A stretch of 64,000 nt of DNA from Balamuthia mandrillaris (GCA_031835245.1 JAVKOQ010000280.1:1-64000); one strand, 5' to 3'; shown: positions 1 through 12,125, counted from the first letter of the stretch. The notes: a model not told the origin generated them from the sequence alone. Numbers and translations: made by a program.

Positions 1-35
1 AACGCATCTTGTATGTTTTTCACCGTCAGATTTCT

Positions 36-72
<37 letters not shown>

Positions 73-377
73 CGAGGGAGAACAGGGAGTATACCGGGAT
101 GATCAAAATTGAACTCAGAGACGTTGGCTTTCTCCTCAGGGGTAAGCGGCCTGTAAAAGGAGTCCAAGGAGATGACGACCACGCGGTGGTTCTTCAAGGA
201 GGAGATGATGATCTCGCAGACAGAGGTCTTGCCCGAGGCCGTACCGCCAGCAACTCCGATCAAGAACGGGGCCAGCTGCCCTCCTTTTTGTAGTTGCTGT
301 TTTTTGCTTTTCTTCCGTTCCTGGCGAGAGGCCTCGAGGCTACCCCAACAGGACCTGTTTGTCGGCAGAGAGCTCAT
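1..377 (-). CDS. UCK: Uridine/cytidine kinase, 5' end only
   Basis: Pyrimidine salvage kinase that phosphorylates uridine or cytidine with a nucleoside triphosphate in the cytosol. Exon 1 is 377-95 and codes 94 residues. It holds the P-loop [12 protein letters not shown] (about residues 42-53), the [11 protein letters not shown] segment and the NFDHP motif of the family. The intron is 94-8. Only seven bases of exon 2 (7-1) remain, and they complete the expected DHPDA motif across the junction, which supports the splice. The intron carries (CT)n on the coding strand. The rest of the gene lies left of the window. The start at 377 is the first ATG upstream of the P-loop. The roughly 40-residue lysine-rich N-terminus is not conserved and could be shorter. 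Confidence 0.88.
30..72. repeat. (GA)n microsatellite in uridine kinase intron
   Basis: Pure GA from about 41 to 70, within a minus-strand intron, so CT on the coding strand. Confidence 0.9.
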
Positions 378-809
378 TCTTCTGTTTCGTCTTTGTCTAT
401 GGGGTGAAAAAAAAAAGAGTCTCTCTCTTCTTTTTTGTGGCCTTCAAACCAGAGAAAAAAAGAAGAAAGACTTTCTTTTCGTTTTATTTTTTTAATCAAT
501 ATCACAGTTATGACCCCTCGCAACACTAGGAAAAATTTTGACGGAGATTGAAAAGCCGATGGAACCCACGGTTCAAATGTGTCGACAGAAAGCCAAACGA
601 GGCGCTCCCTCGTATCCTCATCCTTCCTTCTTTCTCTCCCTTTTTTTTTTCTTTCCCATTTTCTTTAGCTCACCCAAGGTACGCCGTGCTGCCCCCCCCT
701 TTGTTTTAGGGTCAAGTTAACCCAAAGGAGTAAGTTGCTGATCTGAGTCTTGAAACAGACGCGGCACCAGACCCCCAGCAGCCCCGAGCGCAACACAGAT
801 TAATCCGAC
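378..809. promoter_or_regulatory. Divergent intergenic region, uridine kinase / RPL13
   Basis: 432 bp between two divergent start codons, with several T-rich and A-rich homopolymer runs (for example 632-645 and 401-413). No reading frame with family resemblance was seen. It must contain both promoters. The stretch just before 810 (about 721-800) is less biased in composition and may be 5' UTR of RPL13. No TATA-like box stood out. Confidence 0.4.
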
Positions 810-1552
810 ATGCCGAAGCACAACAACATGGTGCCTAACGGGCACTTCCACAAGGACTGGCAGAGCTATGTTCGCACCTGGTTCAACCAGCCTGCCAAGA
901 AGAAGAGCCGAAGATTGGCCCGCGCTGCCAAAGCTGCCCGCATCTTCCCCAGACCCGTCAGCGGTTTGTTGAGACCCTCCGTGCACTGCCCCACTGTCAA
1001 GTACAACATGAGGGCCAGGGAGGGAAGGGGTTTCACTCTCGAAGAGCTCAAGGTTTGCATTTCCCTACATTTCAACCCGTTACCATTTCCCCCCCCCCCT
1101 GTGCACAGTTACCTTTAAAACAGGATTTGTAACTTTATTTTTGTTCGTCACTCTTTCAGGCTGCCGGAATCCTCAAACAACAGGCCCGCTCCATTGGTAT
1201 TGCTGTGGACCGCCGCAGGAAGAACAAGTCCGAAGAGTCCCTTCAGGCCAACGTGCAGCGCCTGAAGCAGTACAAGGCCAGCCTCATCCTCTTCCCCAGG
1301 AAGGCTGGTAAGCCCAAGGCTGGTGATGCTAGCGCTGAGGAGGTTGCTCAGGCCGTTCAACACACTGGTCGTCTCTTGCCCATCAAGTCTAAGAGCGTGA
1401 GGGCTGAGGCTCGCGTGATCGGTGAAGATGAGAAGAAGGGCAGCGCCTACACCACGTTGAGGAGGGCTCGCGCTGACGCTCGTCTCGTCGGCAAGAGGAA
1501 GAAGAGGGCTGAGGCTGCCGCCGAGAAGGAGAAGTTGAAGATGGGCAAGTAA
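810..1552 (+). CDS. RPL13: 60S ribosomal protein L13 (eL13)
   Basis: Structural protein of the large ribosomal subunit. Two exons, 810-1052 and 1160-1552, give 211 residues, the normal eL13 length. The protein opens with [17 protein letters not shown] and continues through a basic segment ([16 protein letters not shown]), a start highly conserved in eukaryotic L13. The join falls in the conserved TLEELKAAGI motif, in phase 0. The C-terminal tail is lysine/arginine-rich. The single 107 bp intron has a T-rich acceptor. A T- and C-rich 3' stretch follows the TAA stop, and the gene converges on the calcineurin B gene about 260 bp away. Confidence 0.97.
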
Positions 1553-1810
1553 ACAAACAAAAACTATTTTGTAACTTGCTGCTCTATTCTTTATCTTTTT
1601 CAACAATAACAACGAACGAATGTTGGGGGTACCTTTCATATACTATTTTTCTTTCTCTCTCACTCCCTCTCCCCTCTCACTCTGTTGTTCACTCTTTGGT
1701 TTTTATGGTTATGCTTGTGCTTATGCAACGAGGGTGATTTTTTATTCTCTTTTGCGCAATGACAAGAAAGAAAAACAAACCGAGGAGAAGGAGGAAGAGG
1801 GAATGGCTCT

Positions 1811-3014
1811 TTACATGAGGTTGATGGTGAGCTTGGCGCCCAGCTCTTCTGTGTTGGTGATCATCTTTACAAACTCGTCGTAGGAGATCTTGCCATCTCC
1901 ATCCAGGTCTGCCTCTATGATTGTCTTGTCCACTATGTTTTGCTGCATTCATTTGTTTTTTTGCCATGTTACAAATGTGAGTCTCAAAACCCAAACATAC
2001 TTTTGGAGAGGGTTAGAAAGGAAGAGAGAAACGAACCAGTTGCACGTCATCAAGGTTGCTGCCAACCATCATTTTGAGGACCTGGAACAGTTCGCCGTTG
2101 GAGATAAAACCATCGTTATCTATATCATACACCTGGAGAAACAGAAAAAACAAAGGTTAATGCTTTCTTTCGCTTTCAATAAAACAGAGGAGAGAGTAGA
2201 CAACAAGAGTGAAAGAGAGAGAAGAGAGAAAGAAAAAAGAAAAGAGGAAAATGAAAGATAAGAGAAAAACGAAGATAGGAGAAGAAAGCAAGTAAAGAAG
2301 TTAAAAAGAGAAAGAATGAAAATGACGAAAGCAAAAGAGAAGAGCGGAGAGGAAACCTGGAATGCAAAACGGAGCTTTCCCTCGAGGTTGTCTTTGTCTG
2401 CAAAGGTGGCAAGAGCGCCGACAAACTCGCTGAACTCAATCTCCTCGTCTTTGTTGGTGTCGAAGATGTCAATGATTCGCTCCAGCAATGGGTTCACGGC
2501 TAACTCTGGGATGGAAAGAAACTGGTGGACCGATAGGCAAAACGGCGGAAAGAGAGAAAAAAGAGGAGGTTATGGAACATGAAGAAAGAGGGAAAAAGGA
2601 TGATCACAAAAAAAAAAAAGGGTTTTGTAGGGGAGGGGGCAAGAGCGAACCTCGTCGGCGGTAAGTGTGCCAGAACCATCCTTGTCCAACTTCACAAAAC
2701 GCCTATGCAATTTCTTGAGCTCTTCTTCCGAGACTGGTTTTGTGTAAAAAAAAAAAAAAGAGAGAAAAGAAAGAGAAAAGTTAAAAGTAAGCAACAACAA
2801 CAAAAAAATATGATAACAAAAAACCACTCCCACAACAACAAAGATGAAAGAAAGTAGCGGGGCACAAAACGAAAAAAAAAAAAAAAATGAACGTTTTCGT
2901 TTCTTTCTTTCGTTTTTTTTTTCATGCAAAACAAAACGTACACTTGGAGAGCTCTTTAAAGTCTGCCAAGTCCTTGTCGTTGAGGTTATATCCGCCAGAG
3001 AGCTCGTTACCCAT
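1811..3014 (-). CDS. CNB1: Calcineurin B, regulatory subunit of protein phosphatase 2B
   Basis: Calcium-sensing subunit that binds the calcineurin catalytic subunit and lets calcium activate the phosphatase. Five exons (3014-2942, 2733-2651, 2521-2357, 2132-2037, 1942-1811) join in consistent phase to 182 residues, against about 170 usual. The N-terminus MGN matches the N-myristoylation signal of calcineurin B. Four EF-hands are visible: [36 protein letters not shown] and [12 protein letters not shown], all with acidic first and last loop positions. Linkers such as [16 protein letters not shown] are family-typical. The first exon codes only 24 residues. Introns are T-rich on the coding strand. 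Recoverin-like proteins are the main alternative but lack this linker set. Confidence 0.95.
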
Positions 3015-3309
3015 TTGTTTTTTAAATGATCAAAATCTCTTCTTTTCTTCTTCTTCTTCTTCCCGTTCTCTTTTTTTTTTATTGCTTTAATTTTTTTTAT
3101 CTGTGGACCACAGGTTCCGCTCCATTTGACGCCAACCACTGTGTCTACAGAAATTCTTTTGGCGACCAATTGCTTTTTTATGGTAATTTTTAATCAAATG
3201 GATTTCCTGAATTTCCTTTTACAGAACAGTTTTTTCTATTGCCGGGAACTATTATGTAAAAAAAAAAATCTCAATAAAGAAGCAGAGGAGAAAGGGTGAA
3301 TGGAGAAGA

Positions 3310-4265
3310 ATGCAGTCGCCGACGGATGAGGGCTGCTCGGCTGGGGTTGCGCTGGGATACAGCGACGAAGATGAGGCCTCCCTACAGGAGCACATCGACT
3401 GCCTTACCTTGGAAATGCTGGAACAGCAGTTGGAGGAGGCAGGCAATGACCGTATCGGAAGCGAGGACAGTTCTTCTTGCTGTTGGGCGAGTCTGCTTCA
3501 ACTCGATGCTTCTCCGCTTTCGCCACCACCACCACCACAACCAACCAACCCTCTTGTTGGGCTTCTCTCGCCAGAGCCTGCACCTCCTTCTTCTTCTTCC
3601 TGTCCTGCTGCGTTCGCTTTGCCTATTACGCCTCCAGCTTTGCCCGCAGCTCTGCAAAATGGGAGTCACAGCACCGACAACCACAGCGTTAGCGCTCTTC
3701 CTCATGCGAGACAGCTCTCCCTCAAAGTTCCAGAAGAAATCCGCATCGACGTAACGTTCTTTCTTCTTTCTTCTTTCGTTCTCTTCTTTCTTCTTTCTGC
3801 TCTTCTGCTCTTTCTTCTTGCTTCTTCCTTCCTCTTCCTTCCTTTTTGCTTCTTGCTTCTTCTACAGTCAGGTTTTTTGTTCACTAATGTGTCAAAAAAC
3901 AACAGAGAAAGAAATGGTACACGCTTCAAATAGAACCAACGGACGAGAGGGCAGGTCGCTTGCTTCGTTCCATCCACAAGGTGACCTACGTGCCTCCCAC
4001 TTCCCCTGCCGCCATGCCTCTTCGTCGCCAACATGTCAACACTTCTCATGAAAGCAATGGAAGCGGAAGTGAACGGCTGTTTCTCACATTGCAATTCTCC
4101 GCTCGGTCGAAGCAGCAGCCCGTTCCTTTGCAGCGTTCCTATGATGAAATGATTGAGGTTTATTCCTTCTCTCTTTTCTCCCGTCTTTTTGTTTTGTACC
4201 AGTTCTCGATGTTTTTTTAATCTTTCTTTTTAGCTTCTTATTGTGCATCTCATGGCTTATTTGCT

Positions 4266-4296
<31 letters not shown>

Positions 4297-7200
4297 CCTT
4301 TGGGGAAAATAAAAGGTACTCCAACAAGAAAACTGTTTACATAAGACACACAACGGGAGCACCTTCTGCCAATGCGTGCTTAAAGTAAGGTTCAAGAAGC
4401 GCCCACGAGGCGCCACCAACAAGACCTATGCCAGGTTAGAGCTCAAAGCATTGATTCTAGCCTCTCCTCCTTCTTCTGAGGCGGAGCCGCCGCCACTCAT
4501 TCTCGCAGAGTCTGATAACGTCGAGTTGGTGTTCAAAGGAGGAGTCAATGCACCTAAAAAGAAGAGAACAACTGCGACAACAACTTCAGCAACAACTTCG
4601 ATGCAACACTGTATATACCGGCTTCAACCTGTTCCAGCTTTCTCTGCATTACCTTACTCTGCTTCCGTTCTTCCATCCTCGTCTCCTTCGTCGTCCTCTC
4701 CAGTTTCTCCTTTGTCCATACCTTCTTCTCCTTCCCCGTTTCCTTCCAGCGCTCCATCTCCTGTTTCTTCTTCTCCATCTGCCATGATGATTGCACCGAA
4801 TCTCTCTTCCCCATCTTCATCCAACGAACTAAGCCTCTTGACATCTTCTTTCTCTTCAACATCTTTTCTCCCTTCGTCGTCGTCTGCCATGGCTGCATCA
4901 GCGACATCATTTTCCTTGAGCGTATCGCCTTCCTCCCCGCCTACAGAAGCACCACCGACGATGCTTCGTTCTATCTCTCCAAAGCTTAGCCGTGACATGG
5001 ACCGCATTGAAGCTGGATCAGAAATAGTTTGGCTATTGGGTTGCTTTCTCTTCAGCTTTCTTTTTTTTGTTCGTGTTATTTTATTTCTTACTTCCGTTGC
5101 TCTCTTTTCTTTCTACCTCTTTATAGGAGAGAATTTTCCTCGAGCCCTTCGTATTACATTTGATGATACAACAGCGGAAGAACTGGCAAACGAAGGGTCG
5201 GAGGAAGCCGCACGGTTCTATAGAGCATGCAAAGTGCCCTCCCTGCTACAGATCATTCACGATTTGGAGCGCAAGGCCTGGAACGATGTTGAACTTGGAA
5301 AGGTAGTATGGAATGGCCGTTTCTTCATTCTCGTTCGCCTTTACCTTTCTGTTCTCTTTTCTTGCATTCGTTCTCTTTCTCTCTTGTTATTTACGTTCCT
5401 CATCACCTCCAATAAAGTTGACAGAAGAGTTTGTGCTGATGCAGCCGTATACAAGCGTCGTACGGATTGGACTCAGTACTGCCTCTCGCTCCTTCTTTCC
5501 AAATCCTCAATACTTCACATATTATCCTGGTTTGTTCTCTCTCTCTCTCTCTCTCTCTCGTTCAGAATCTCACAAAAACAAATAATAGATCTTAAGTTAA
5601 GCAGGCAAGTTCTTCAGTTGCTAAAAAAGGATGACGAACGAGACCAAAGCGGAGGGAGAGATAACGACAACAATTATCATGATCGAAAGGACTATAACGG
5701 AGGCGGCAGTGGTAACAGTGGTAGCAACAACGAAGGAAGAAACAATGAAAGCAAAAAGAGAAAGATTGCCTTTACACAATTGCAGGACTTGGTCTTATCT
5801 CAAGATATGGTGCTTCGTTTGCTGAACACTTCCTCCCCCACTTTATTACCATCGCTATGTCGCAGACGTACGGATGAACATCGAACTCTTCTCCATCTGT
5901 TTTGCATTCTTGGCTATGAGCGAGCCATAGATGTGCTTCTTCAACAGTTGGAAACGAAAGAGGCTATTCGACTGGTTGCCACCAGTGATTCATTTGGATG
6001 TTTGCCTCTTCACTTTGCCGCCTTTCAAGGAAGAGAGGATATTGTCCGTGCGCTTCTCCAATTCGATGTGGCAGCAAAACGCGATGAGGTAAGAACACCA
6101 AAGAGAGAAGGAGCAAAGAAGAGAGTTAAGGGATGCAAAAGAGAAGATGGATATACTAAACACTTCCAAAAAAAAAAAAAAAAAAGAGCATATGTTATAG
6201 GCGGGATTGTAACGGTGAGATAGCTCTACAAATAGCAGAAAGACTTGGCCATATGGATGTAGTATTTATGCTAATGCAACGACATGAACAAGAGGAATCG
6301 GAAGAAGAGCAAGAAGAAGGGGAAACACACAAGCGTGAAAAAGCGGCAACAACTGACAAAGTAACGCGTAAAACCCACAAAGAAAAGAAAACTAGAAAGG
6401 AAGAGATAATAGATGCTATGAAACAAGATGACGACGACGAAGAAGCAGAAGAGGGAATGGAGGAAGAAGAGCGACTGCCACGTTTATTGAGCTCCTCCTC
6501 GACTGCAAACAAACTCGCGGATCAACCGGGTCAGGACGCACCCAGCATGCCGGCGCTCACCAAACTTAAACGAGAAAAGAGAAGATCCCTCAGCAAAACC
6601 CTCTCCAATAAGCTGTTCAGGGGATTCAAAGGAAGTAAGTTATTTATCTCTGTTTTACTTCTCCTCTTTCATTTCTCACAGCTCACAGCTCACATCTCTC
6701 TGCCTTCCTCGACTGGTATTTCAATGCAGGGAAAGAAAAGGAAGAAGAAGAAGAGGAGAAAAAGGAGGAGTTGAAAGCGAGATTTCATGAAACTCGCACC
6801 ACGCAGGATGACAGCACCTTCCGCTGTTCTCGTGACAAGAAAGACGCAGAAGCCAGCAGCCGAAGATTTAGTGTCAGCATGCCTCTCAATGTCCGCCATC
6901 TCATTCATGCCGACTTTAATGCTGCCTCTGGATTCAGGGTTTCATCCCCTTCCCTCTTTCTTTCCCGTTTCTCCTTTTCTTCATTTAGCTTGTCTTTCTA
7001 CTGTCTTCTTTCCTTCTTTCTCATGCATGCTTTCATGTTTCTTGTTATTTCCTTGTTGTTTTATCTATCGGCGATAATGAACAGGGAATGCCAAGCGAAT
7101 GGGAGCTGATGCTAAAGGGCACAATCAGCAAAGATGAAGCGTTGGAAGAGCCGGACGCCGTGCTGGATGTGCTGCAGTTTCAACAGCGTCACAGTAGGCA

Positions 7201-8277
7201 GCTTTCCGGTTCTCCATTATCGACAACGGAGACATCCTCCCCTCCAAGCAGAAGAGTCCAGCTCTCTACCTCGTTTGAGAGAAGACATCCATTCCCTCTT
7301 TCTTCTCCCTCTTCTTCCACATCTTCCTCTTCCGCTGAAGGAGGGGAAGGGGAAGGCATTGTAGCAATAGACAGAGGAGAAGTCACCATTTCTTTTCCTG
7401 CTGACAAACAGTTTGTAAAATTCGGTAAGTTGTTTTTGTTTTTTGTTTGTTATGCTTGCTCACTTTTGTTTCGTTATTGCTCTTCGACGAGTAGACGTGT
7501 TGATAAACAAAGAGGATCCATACGCCTTGTATAAAGATATCGTCAAACAAACCAACAGTGCAGAGCACAACCTTTTCTCTGCCATCAACTCGATAACCGG
7601 CGATCCGGTATTCTTCTCCTCCTTTTCCTCCTCCTTTCTATCTTTCTTCATTTTGCTAGTCCTGTCTTCTGTCTTCTATCTTTGTCAAAGACTTCACCTT
7701 TCCAAGAACGTATCTCATACTCCATTATTGTTTCTACGCAGGTGAGCATTCGGAAGCTCGATCTCGATGCGACCAATCTCCATGAGATATCAAGCGGCAT
7801 TCGACTGATGAAAGAGATGAGGCACGAGAACATCGTTCAGTTTTTGGATGCGTTTATTCAAGGCAGAAAGCTTTGGGTTGTCATGCAAGGCACTGCCCAC
7901 CTCTCTTTAGCTGATCTCATTCAACTTGGCGTCAAGTTTGATGAAACGCTCATCGCCTACATATGTTTAGAGGTTATTATTTTATCTCTTCTCCAAGCCC
8001 TCTCATTCTCTCTCTTTGAACAAACTACTGACGAGAACGGCCACATAAAATAACAGGCGTTGAAGGGGCTATGCCACGTGCATGCAATGAATCGCATCCA
8101 CAACAACATCAACAGCAAGACTGTCCTTATCACTCCCTCTGGACAAGTTAAGATCAGTAAGTCCCTTTTTTTTCTTTCACATCCTTTTTTCCCCCTAAAT
8201 AATAACTCTCTTGCAAACAGCCAACCTGGTGGATTGCAGCAAACTCGGCTCTGATAGCAGTAGAACGGAAAGGTGTG

Positions 8278-8312
<35 letters not shown>

Positions 8313-8967
8313 CTCTCAAAACTGACCCCTTTATTTGCTTTTCTTTCTCTTCCGCATCACCATTTATTTTCTTTTATTAAAAAAAGAGATGAGACACAAT
8401 GCAGACTCTCATCACCCGAACAAATCAGAGCGAAGAACCACGACGCCAAAGTGGACGTGTGGTCCGTCGGCGTGCTGGCCATGCTCTTGGCCGAGGGCAC
8501 CCTCCCTTACTCTGATCTTCCTCTCATCCGAGTACTTCTCTCTCTCTCTCTCTCTCTCTCTGTTCTTTTTGGCTGACAGTTTGCTATTTTCTTTTATGAA
8601 GGCGTTGTTCTTGATACGGACGAAAGGAGCACCGGAACTTAAGGAGAAGCAACGCTGGGGCAAGCCTTTCCGTAACTTTTTGAGCCACTGCTTACGGAAG
8701 GATCACAAGGACCGACCTACTGCTCTCGATCTTCTTCACAAGGTTTCTTCTTTCATTCTCTCTCTTTCCTTTCTTTCTCGTTTCTTCCTCGCGTTCTTTC
8801 TCACTTTCGCTGTGCAGCATCCGTTCTTGAACAAAGCCCACGAAGAAGGATGGGAAGAGGGAAGTAAGGCTGTTTTGAAAGCTCTTTTCCTTCAACATCA
8901 GTCAGTGGAAGAGCCAAAACGAGGTCAGCAACCCGGTACTGCTTCCTCCTCCAGTATGTTTTTGTAG
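3310..8967 (+). CDS. Ankyrin, CRIB and PAK-type pseudokinase protein
   Basis: About 1,360 residues in some 16 exons (3310-3750, 3906-4157, 4316-about 5026, 5127-5302, 5418-5529, 5589-6088, about 6190-6634, 6730-6938, 7085-7424, 7495-7607, 7742-7972, 8057-8156, 8221-8272, 8405-8531, 8602-8742, 8818-8967). Order of parts: an unassigned N-terminal region; a Ser/Pro-rich linker; two or three ankyrin repeats (TLLHLFCILGYERAIDVLL, PLHFAAFQGREDIVRALL); an acidic linker; a CRIB/p21-binding domain (VSMPLNVRHLIHADF then GMPSEWELML); and a STE20/PAK-like kinase fold. The kinase lacks key residues: no glycine-rich loop, VSIR for VAIK, HNN for HRD, NLV for DFG. The E of the APE motif and the D of KVDVWS are kept. 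It is therefore a likely pseudokinase, perhaps a Rac/Cdc42-binding scaffold. Borders near 5000 and 6190 are uncertain. Confidence 0.82.
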
Positions 8968-9142
8968 GAAGTGCCAGGAGAAGGTGAAACAAAATGTAAC
9001 AGAGAAAGAACGACAAGAGAGAATAAACGGAAGAGAAGTAAAGAAAAATAATAATTTAATGATGAAGAGGTGTTGATGGTAGGTAGTCCTCTTCAAGAGA
9101 AAGAAAGGAGAACAGAACAAAAAAAATCACGCACGAATCGCA

Positions 9143-9833
9143 TCAGCTCCGTTTGGAAGGACCTACCAAGGGTTGATCTGGAGAGGTGCGTTGTGCTTTG
9201 GAATAGGACTGTAACCGATAGATCCAAACACGCAAAGTTGAGCATAGAATAGGATAAGGACAAAAAGAAGCAAGAAGCAAGAGAGAAGGAGAAGAAGAAA
9301 ATTAGACGAGAAGAAAGGAGAGAGACCTTGGCAGGGCCATAGTTTCGGCATTTCGCTTTGAACAGAGTGAGAGATCTGTTTTTCACTATTCGCTCCACGT
9401 CCAGCTCGGCTTGCATGTTGCTGAGAACGCTCTGAGCGTCCATGAGCTCCAGGTCGAGGTCAGTGTCGTCCGGGTCCTCCTCTAACTCCTTTCGCAGTCG
9501 GCTCACTCGTTCCTCGTTCCTTTTGACGCATTTGCTGATCTCTCTGTCTCGCAGGTTATACCCTGAAACAGTAAAGTCATCGCGAGTGTCAACAGCAAAA
9601 GTATGAGTGAAAGAAGAGGGAAAAGAGAGTGAACAGAGAGAGAGAAGAAAGAGCACTAAACTAGACAAAAGTTGTGACCAGATCTTGCCACACTCCTCCG
9701 CAGAGCCAGTGTTCACTTTATTCATGGTAAACATGATGTAGTCATCATCCTTGCGAAGCTCATTCAACTGTTCTTCAAACTCGGAAAAATCATCACAAGG
9801 CAGATCTACTGCACTAGCGTCCCTGCGTTCCAT
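9143..9833 (-). CDS. MIX23: MIX23-like mitochondrial protein (CCDC58 family)
   Basis: Small coiled-coil protein of about 157 residues, in exons 9833-9662, 9562-9327 and probably 9208-9143. MIX23/CCDC58 proteins sit in the mitochondrial intermembrane space. Family features are the ECGKIWSQLL segment, a cysteine ten residues after YNLRDREI, a charged coiled coil, and the closing MQAELDVERIVKNRS and FKAKCRNYGP motifs. The paired cysteines match the twin-cysteine pattern expected of oxidatively imported proteins. The first two junctions preserve phase. The last exon is short and unconserved: the acceptor at 9209 gives 21 more residues, and a nearer acceptor would give a four-residue tail. It converges with the pseudokinase gene, about 175 bp away. 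Confidence 0.75.
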
Positions 9834-10163
9834 CGTTTTATCTTTATTTTATTTTCCTTTAAAAAAAAAAGGTACGCCTAATTAGACTCCGCGCGGGAGT
9901 ACAAGCAAACGAAAAGGATACAAACCTTTTGCACCCCGAATAAATAAATAATACTAGAGCTTCGCTTCGAAGTGAAAAGTTCTCTCGCTTCGAAGTCCCT
10001 TCCTCCTCTCCCTGCCTTCTCTTCCTATCTTTCGCTACTTTCTTTTTTGTGCTACACAATTTTCCGGCGCCTGAGGAGTTTGCGGGAGCTTTATTTTTCC
10101 GGGTAAAAATGGTGCACAAATGCTGGCCAAGCCGTGTTGAAGCTGGCGGCGAAAGGATTATAA
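9834..10163. promoter_or_regulatory. Divergent intergenic region, MIX23 / PHD gene
   Basis: 330 bp between divergent start codons. Holds a short A-run near 9860 and a nearly palindromic stretch around 9957-9995 (agcttcgcttcgaagtg, then cgcttcgaagt), in which CGCTTCGAAG occurs twice. No coding potential recognised. Confidence 0.35.
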
Positions 10164-10846
10164 ATGTCGACAAATGCAAAAAAAAAGAACGAAAAAATGG
10201 AGAGGGAAGGGCGGGAGGAGGAGGAGGCACGGGAGACTACCGCTGCTGCTGCCGCTGCCCTCCGCGTGAGGGGTAGGGGTGGGGATGGGGGTGGCAGAGG
10301 GCATGATCTCATGGGCATCGAGGGCCACGAAGAAGAGGACACTGGTGTCACCACCGAAGAGGAGGAGGAGGAAGAGGGCTTTCTGTCGTCGTCGTTTGCG
10401 AAACCGATTCCGTCGCCACCACAGCAACGGGTAGTGGAAGGGGAAGAGGAGGAAGAAGAGGTGGAAGAGGAGGAGGAGGAGGAAGAAGAAGAAGAAGAAG
10501 AAGAGGAGGAGGAAGAGGAAGAAACAAACCAGGAGGATACACTGAAAGACAAAGCAGTGGGAGAAGAACAAGCACAAGCAGCAAGCCATCAAAGCGCGCT
10601 AGAGAGGGCCGCAAAGCTGGCTGCCGATTTCAACTCGAACCTGCTGGCGGAGAGACACCTGCGAGGGGCGAGCTACTGGGACCCTCACACCAACACCTTT
10701 CACCTCTACGATCGCCGGCCGCTCACTTACATACCGGACGCCCGCCCTCACGAGCTGCTGCTGAGGTACCTGGACACCTTATCTTCCTCTCAACTGGCTG
10801 CCCTGCGTGCCAACTTTGCTCTACAAACGGGTTTGTGCATCTCTCC

Positions 10847-10896
<50 letters not shown>

Positions 10897-11443
10897 GCCA
10901 CTCTAGCTTTTCTCTGTTCTCCTTGTAGTCCTCCATATATCGTTCCGCTCTCGTTCTCCGCTTCTCATGCTTGAAAGTGACACGCGTACCCAAACAGAAG
11001 AAACGGTGGAAATACAACAAAATAACAACGGCTTCACCAACTTCATCAACAAAGCAACTGGGGGAGGAGGAGGAGGAAGAAGTAGAAGAAACAAACCAGC
11101 TGTTGGTACTTTTTGTTCCATCTGCAACAAACTCTTTTCCGAGCAACATCAACAATCAAAAGAAAGCTCCTCTTCCTCTTCAACAACAAACGACTCTTCA
11201 GTGTCCCTCATCATCCTCAAATGCGTGGAATGTAAGGACGCCTACCATCCAGAGTGCTTGGAGTTGGCGCCGGACCTTGCCCCAAAGATGAGTTCCTACG
11301 GCTGGCGGTGCATGCACTGTAAGACGTGCGAGGTGTGTAATGACTCGGGAAAGGAGGAATATCTCCTCTTCTGTGATGCCTGCGACCGTGGTTTTCATAC
11401 GTTTTGTCTTCATCCACCTCTGAAAGAATTGCCTGAAGGTTTT

Positions 11444-11478
<35 letters not shown>

Positions 11479-11511
11479 TTTTCTCTGCTCTTTCTCTTAT
11501 TTATGCTTGCT

Positions 11512-11549
<38 letters not shown>

Positions 11550-12053
11550 AAAAAAGGTGGATGGTTTTGTGTGCAGTGCGCAAAGGAACGAGAACCAATA
11601 CAGCCTATAACAGAACCATCTTCGTCAACACAGCAGTCTGACAACAAAAAGAAGAAGAAGGGGAAGAAGGATAAGAGAAGAAAACATTCCGGCAAAAAGC
11701 GGAAACGACGCCACAGCGGTGACCGTAGCAGCGGTAAAGCCAACAAAGAACAGAATCAAAAGCATGTTGAAGACGATACAGAACCACCTCGGAAAAAGTC
11801 TAGATCGTCTCTAGCAGCCAACGAAACTACGACTACAACAACAGAAGAAAGCAATGAAGGAAAGAAAGTACGGATAGCAAAGAAAAAAAAGACAGATTCT
11901 GCCTCGCCGCCTTCATCGCTCAACACAAGCAGCAATGACAATAACGACAAGAAGCAGCAGACGGAAAGTCAAAAGAAGGTTGTTCCAGTTGTGGCTGCAC
12001 GAAAGTCGGTTCGGTTAAGCTTGAAAGGGGTGACACGACGAGAAAGAGATTGA
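10164..12053 (+). CDS. Double PHD-finger chromatin protein
   Basis: 557 residues in exons 10164-10830, 10929-11438 and 11557-12053. The N-terminus has an Ala-rich stretch and a long, nearly pure Glu tract (about residues 92-120), then a region with YWDPHTNTFHLYDRRP. Two linked PHD fingers lie at about residues 285-400. The first has CSIC, CVECKDAYHPECL and a WRCMHCK ending. The second has CEVCNDSG, LLFCDACDRGFHTFCL and GGWFCVQC. The tandem layout resembles the d4/DPF and PHF10 families, whose PHD pair reads histone H3 tails. The C-terminus is Lys/Arg/Ser-rich, suggesting nuclear localisation. Both introns contain long (CT)n on the coding strand. Ligand specificity cannot be read here. Confidence 0.85.
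10849..10892. repeat. (CT)n microsatellite in PHD-gene intron 1
   Basis: About 40 bp of pure CT. Similar tracts occur in intron 2 of the same gene (11446-11476 and 11514-11542) and in other introns (4266-4292, 5540-5560, 8280-8312, 8540-8562, 17213-17254, 18826-18857, 27210-27274, 38404-38434). Confidence 0.9.
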
Positions 12054-12125
12054 AGGTTTTTCTTCAACAACAACAAAAAAAAATTTCGTTTCATCAACAC
12101 TACATCAAACATCCTCTTCTATTCT

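Noticed and set aside
4554-5007. Minus-strand acidic open frames opposite the Ser/Pro linker
   Set aside because: Antisense shadow of the plus-strand Ser/Pro-rich exon; splice phases support the plus strand.
5026-5132. Single definitive splice pair for pseudokinase intron 3
   Set aside because: The donor at 5027 with the nearest acceptor at 5126 breaks the frame; an alternative donor at 4992 or an acceptor at 5131 keeps it. I could not choose, so the border is given as approximate.
10430-10525. Glutamate tract as a possible frame artefact
   Set aside because: The frame continues on both sides into phase-consistent, domain-bearing exons; acidic runs are common in chromatin proteins.
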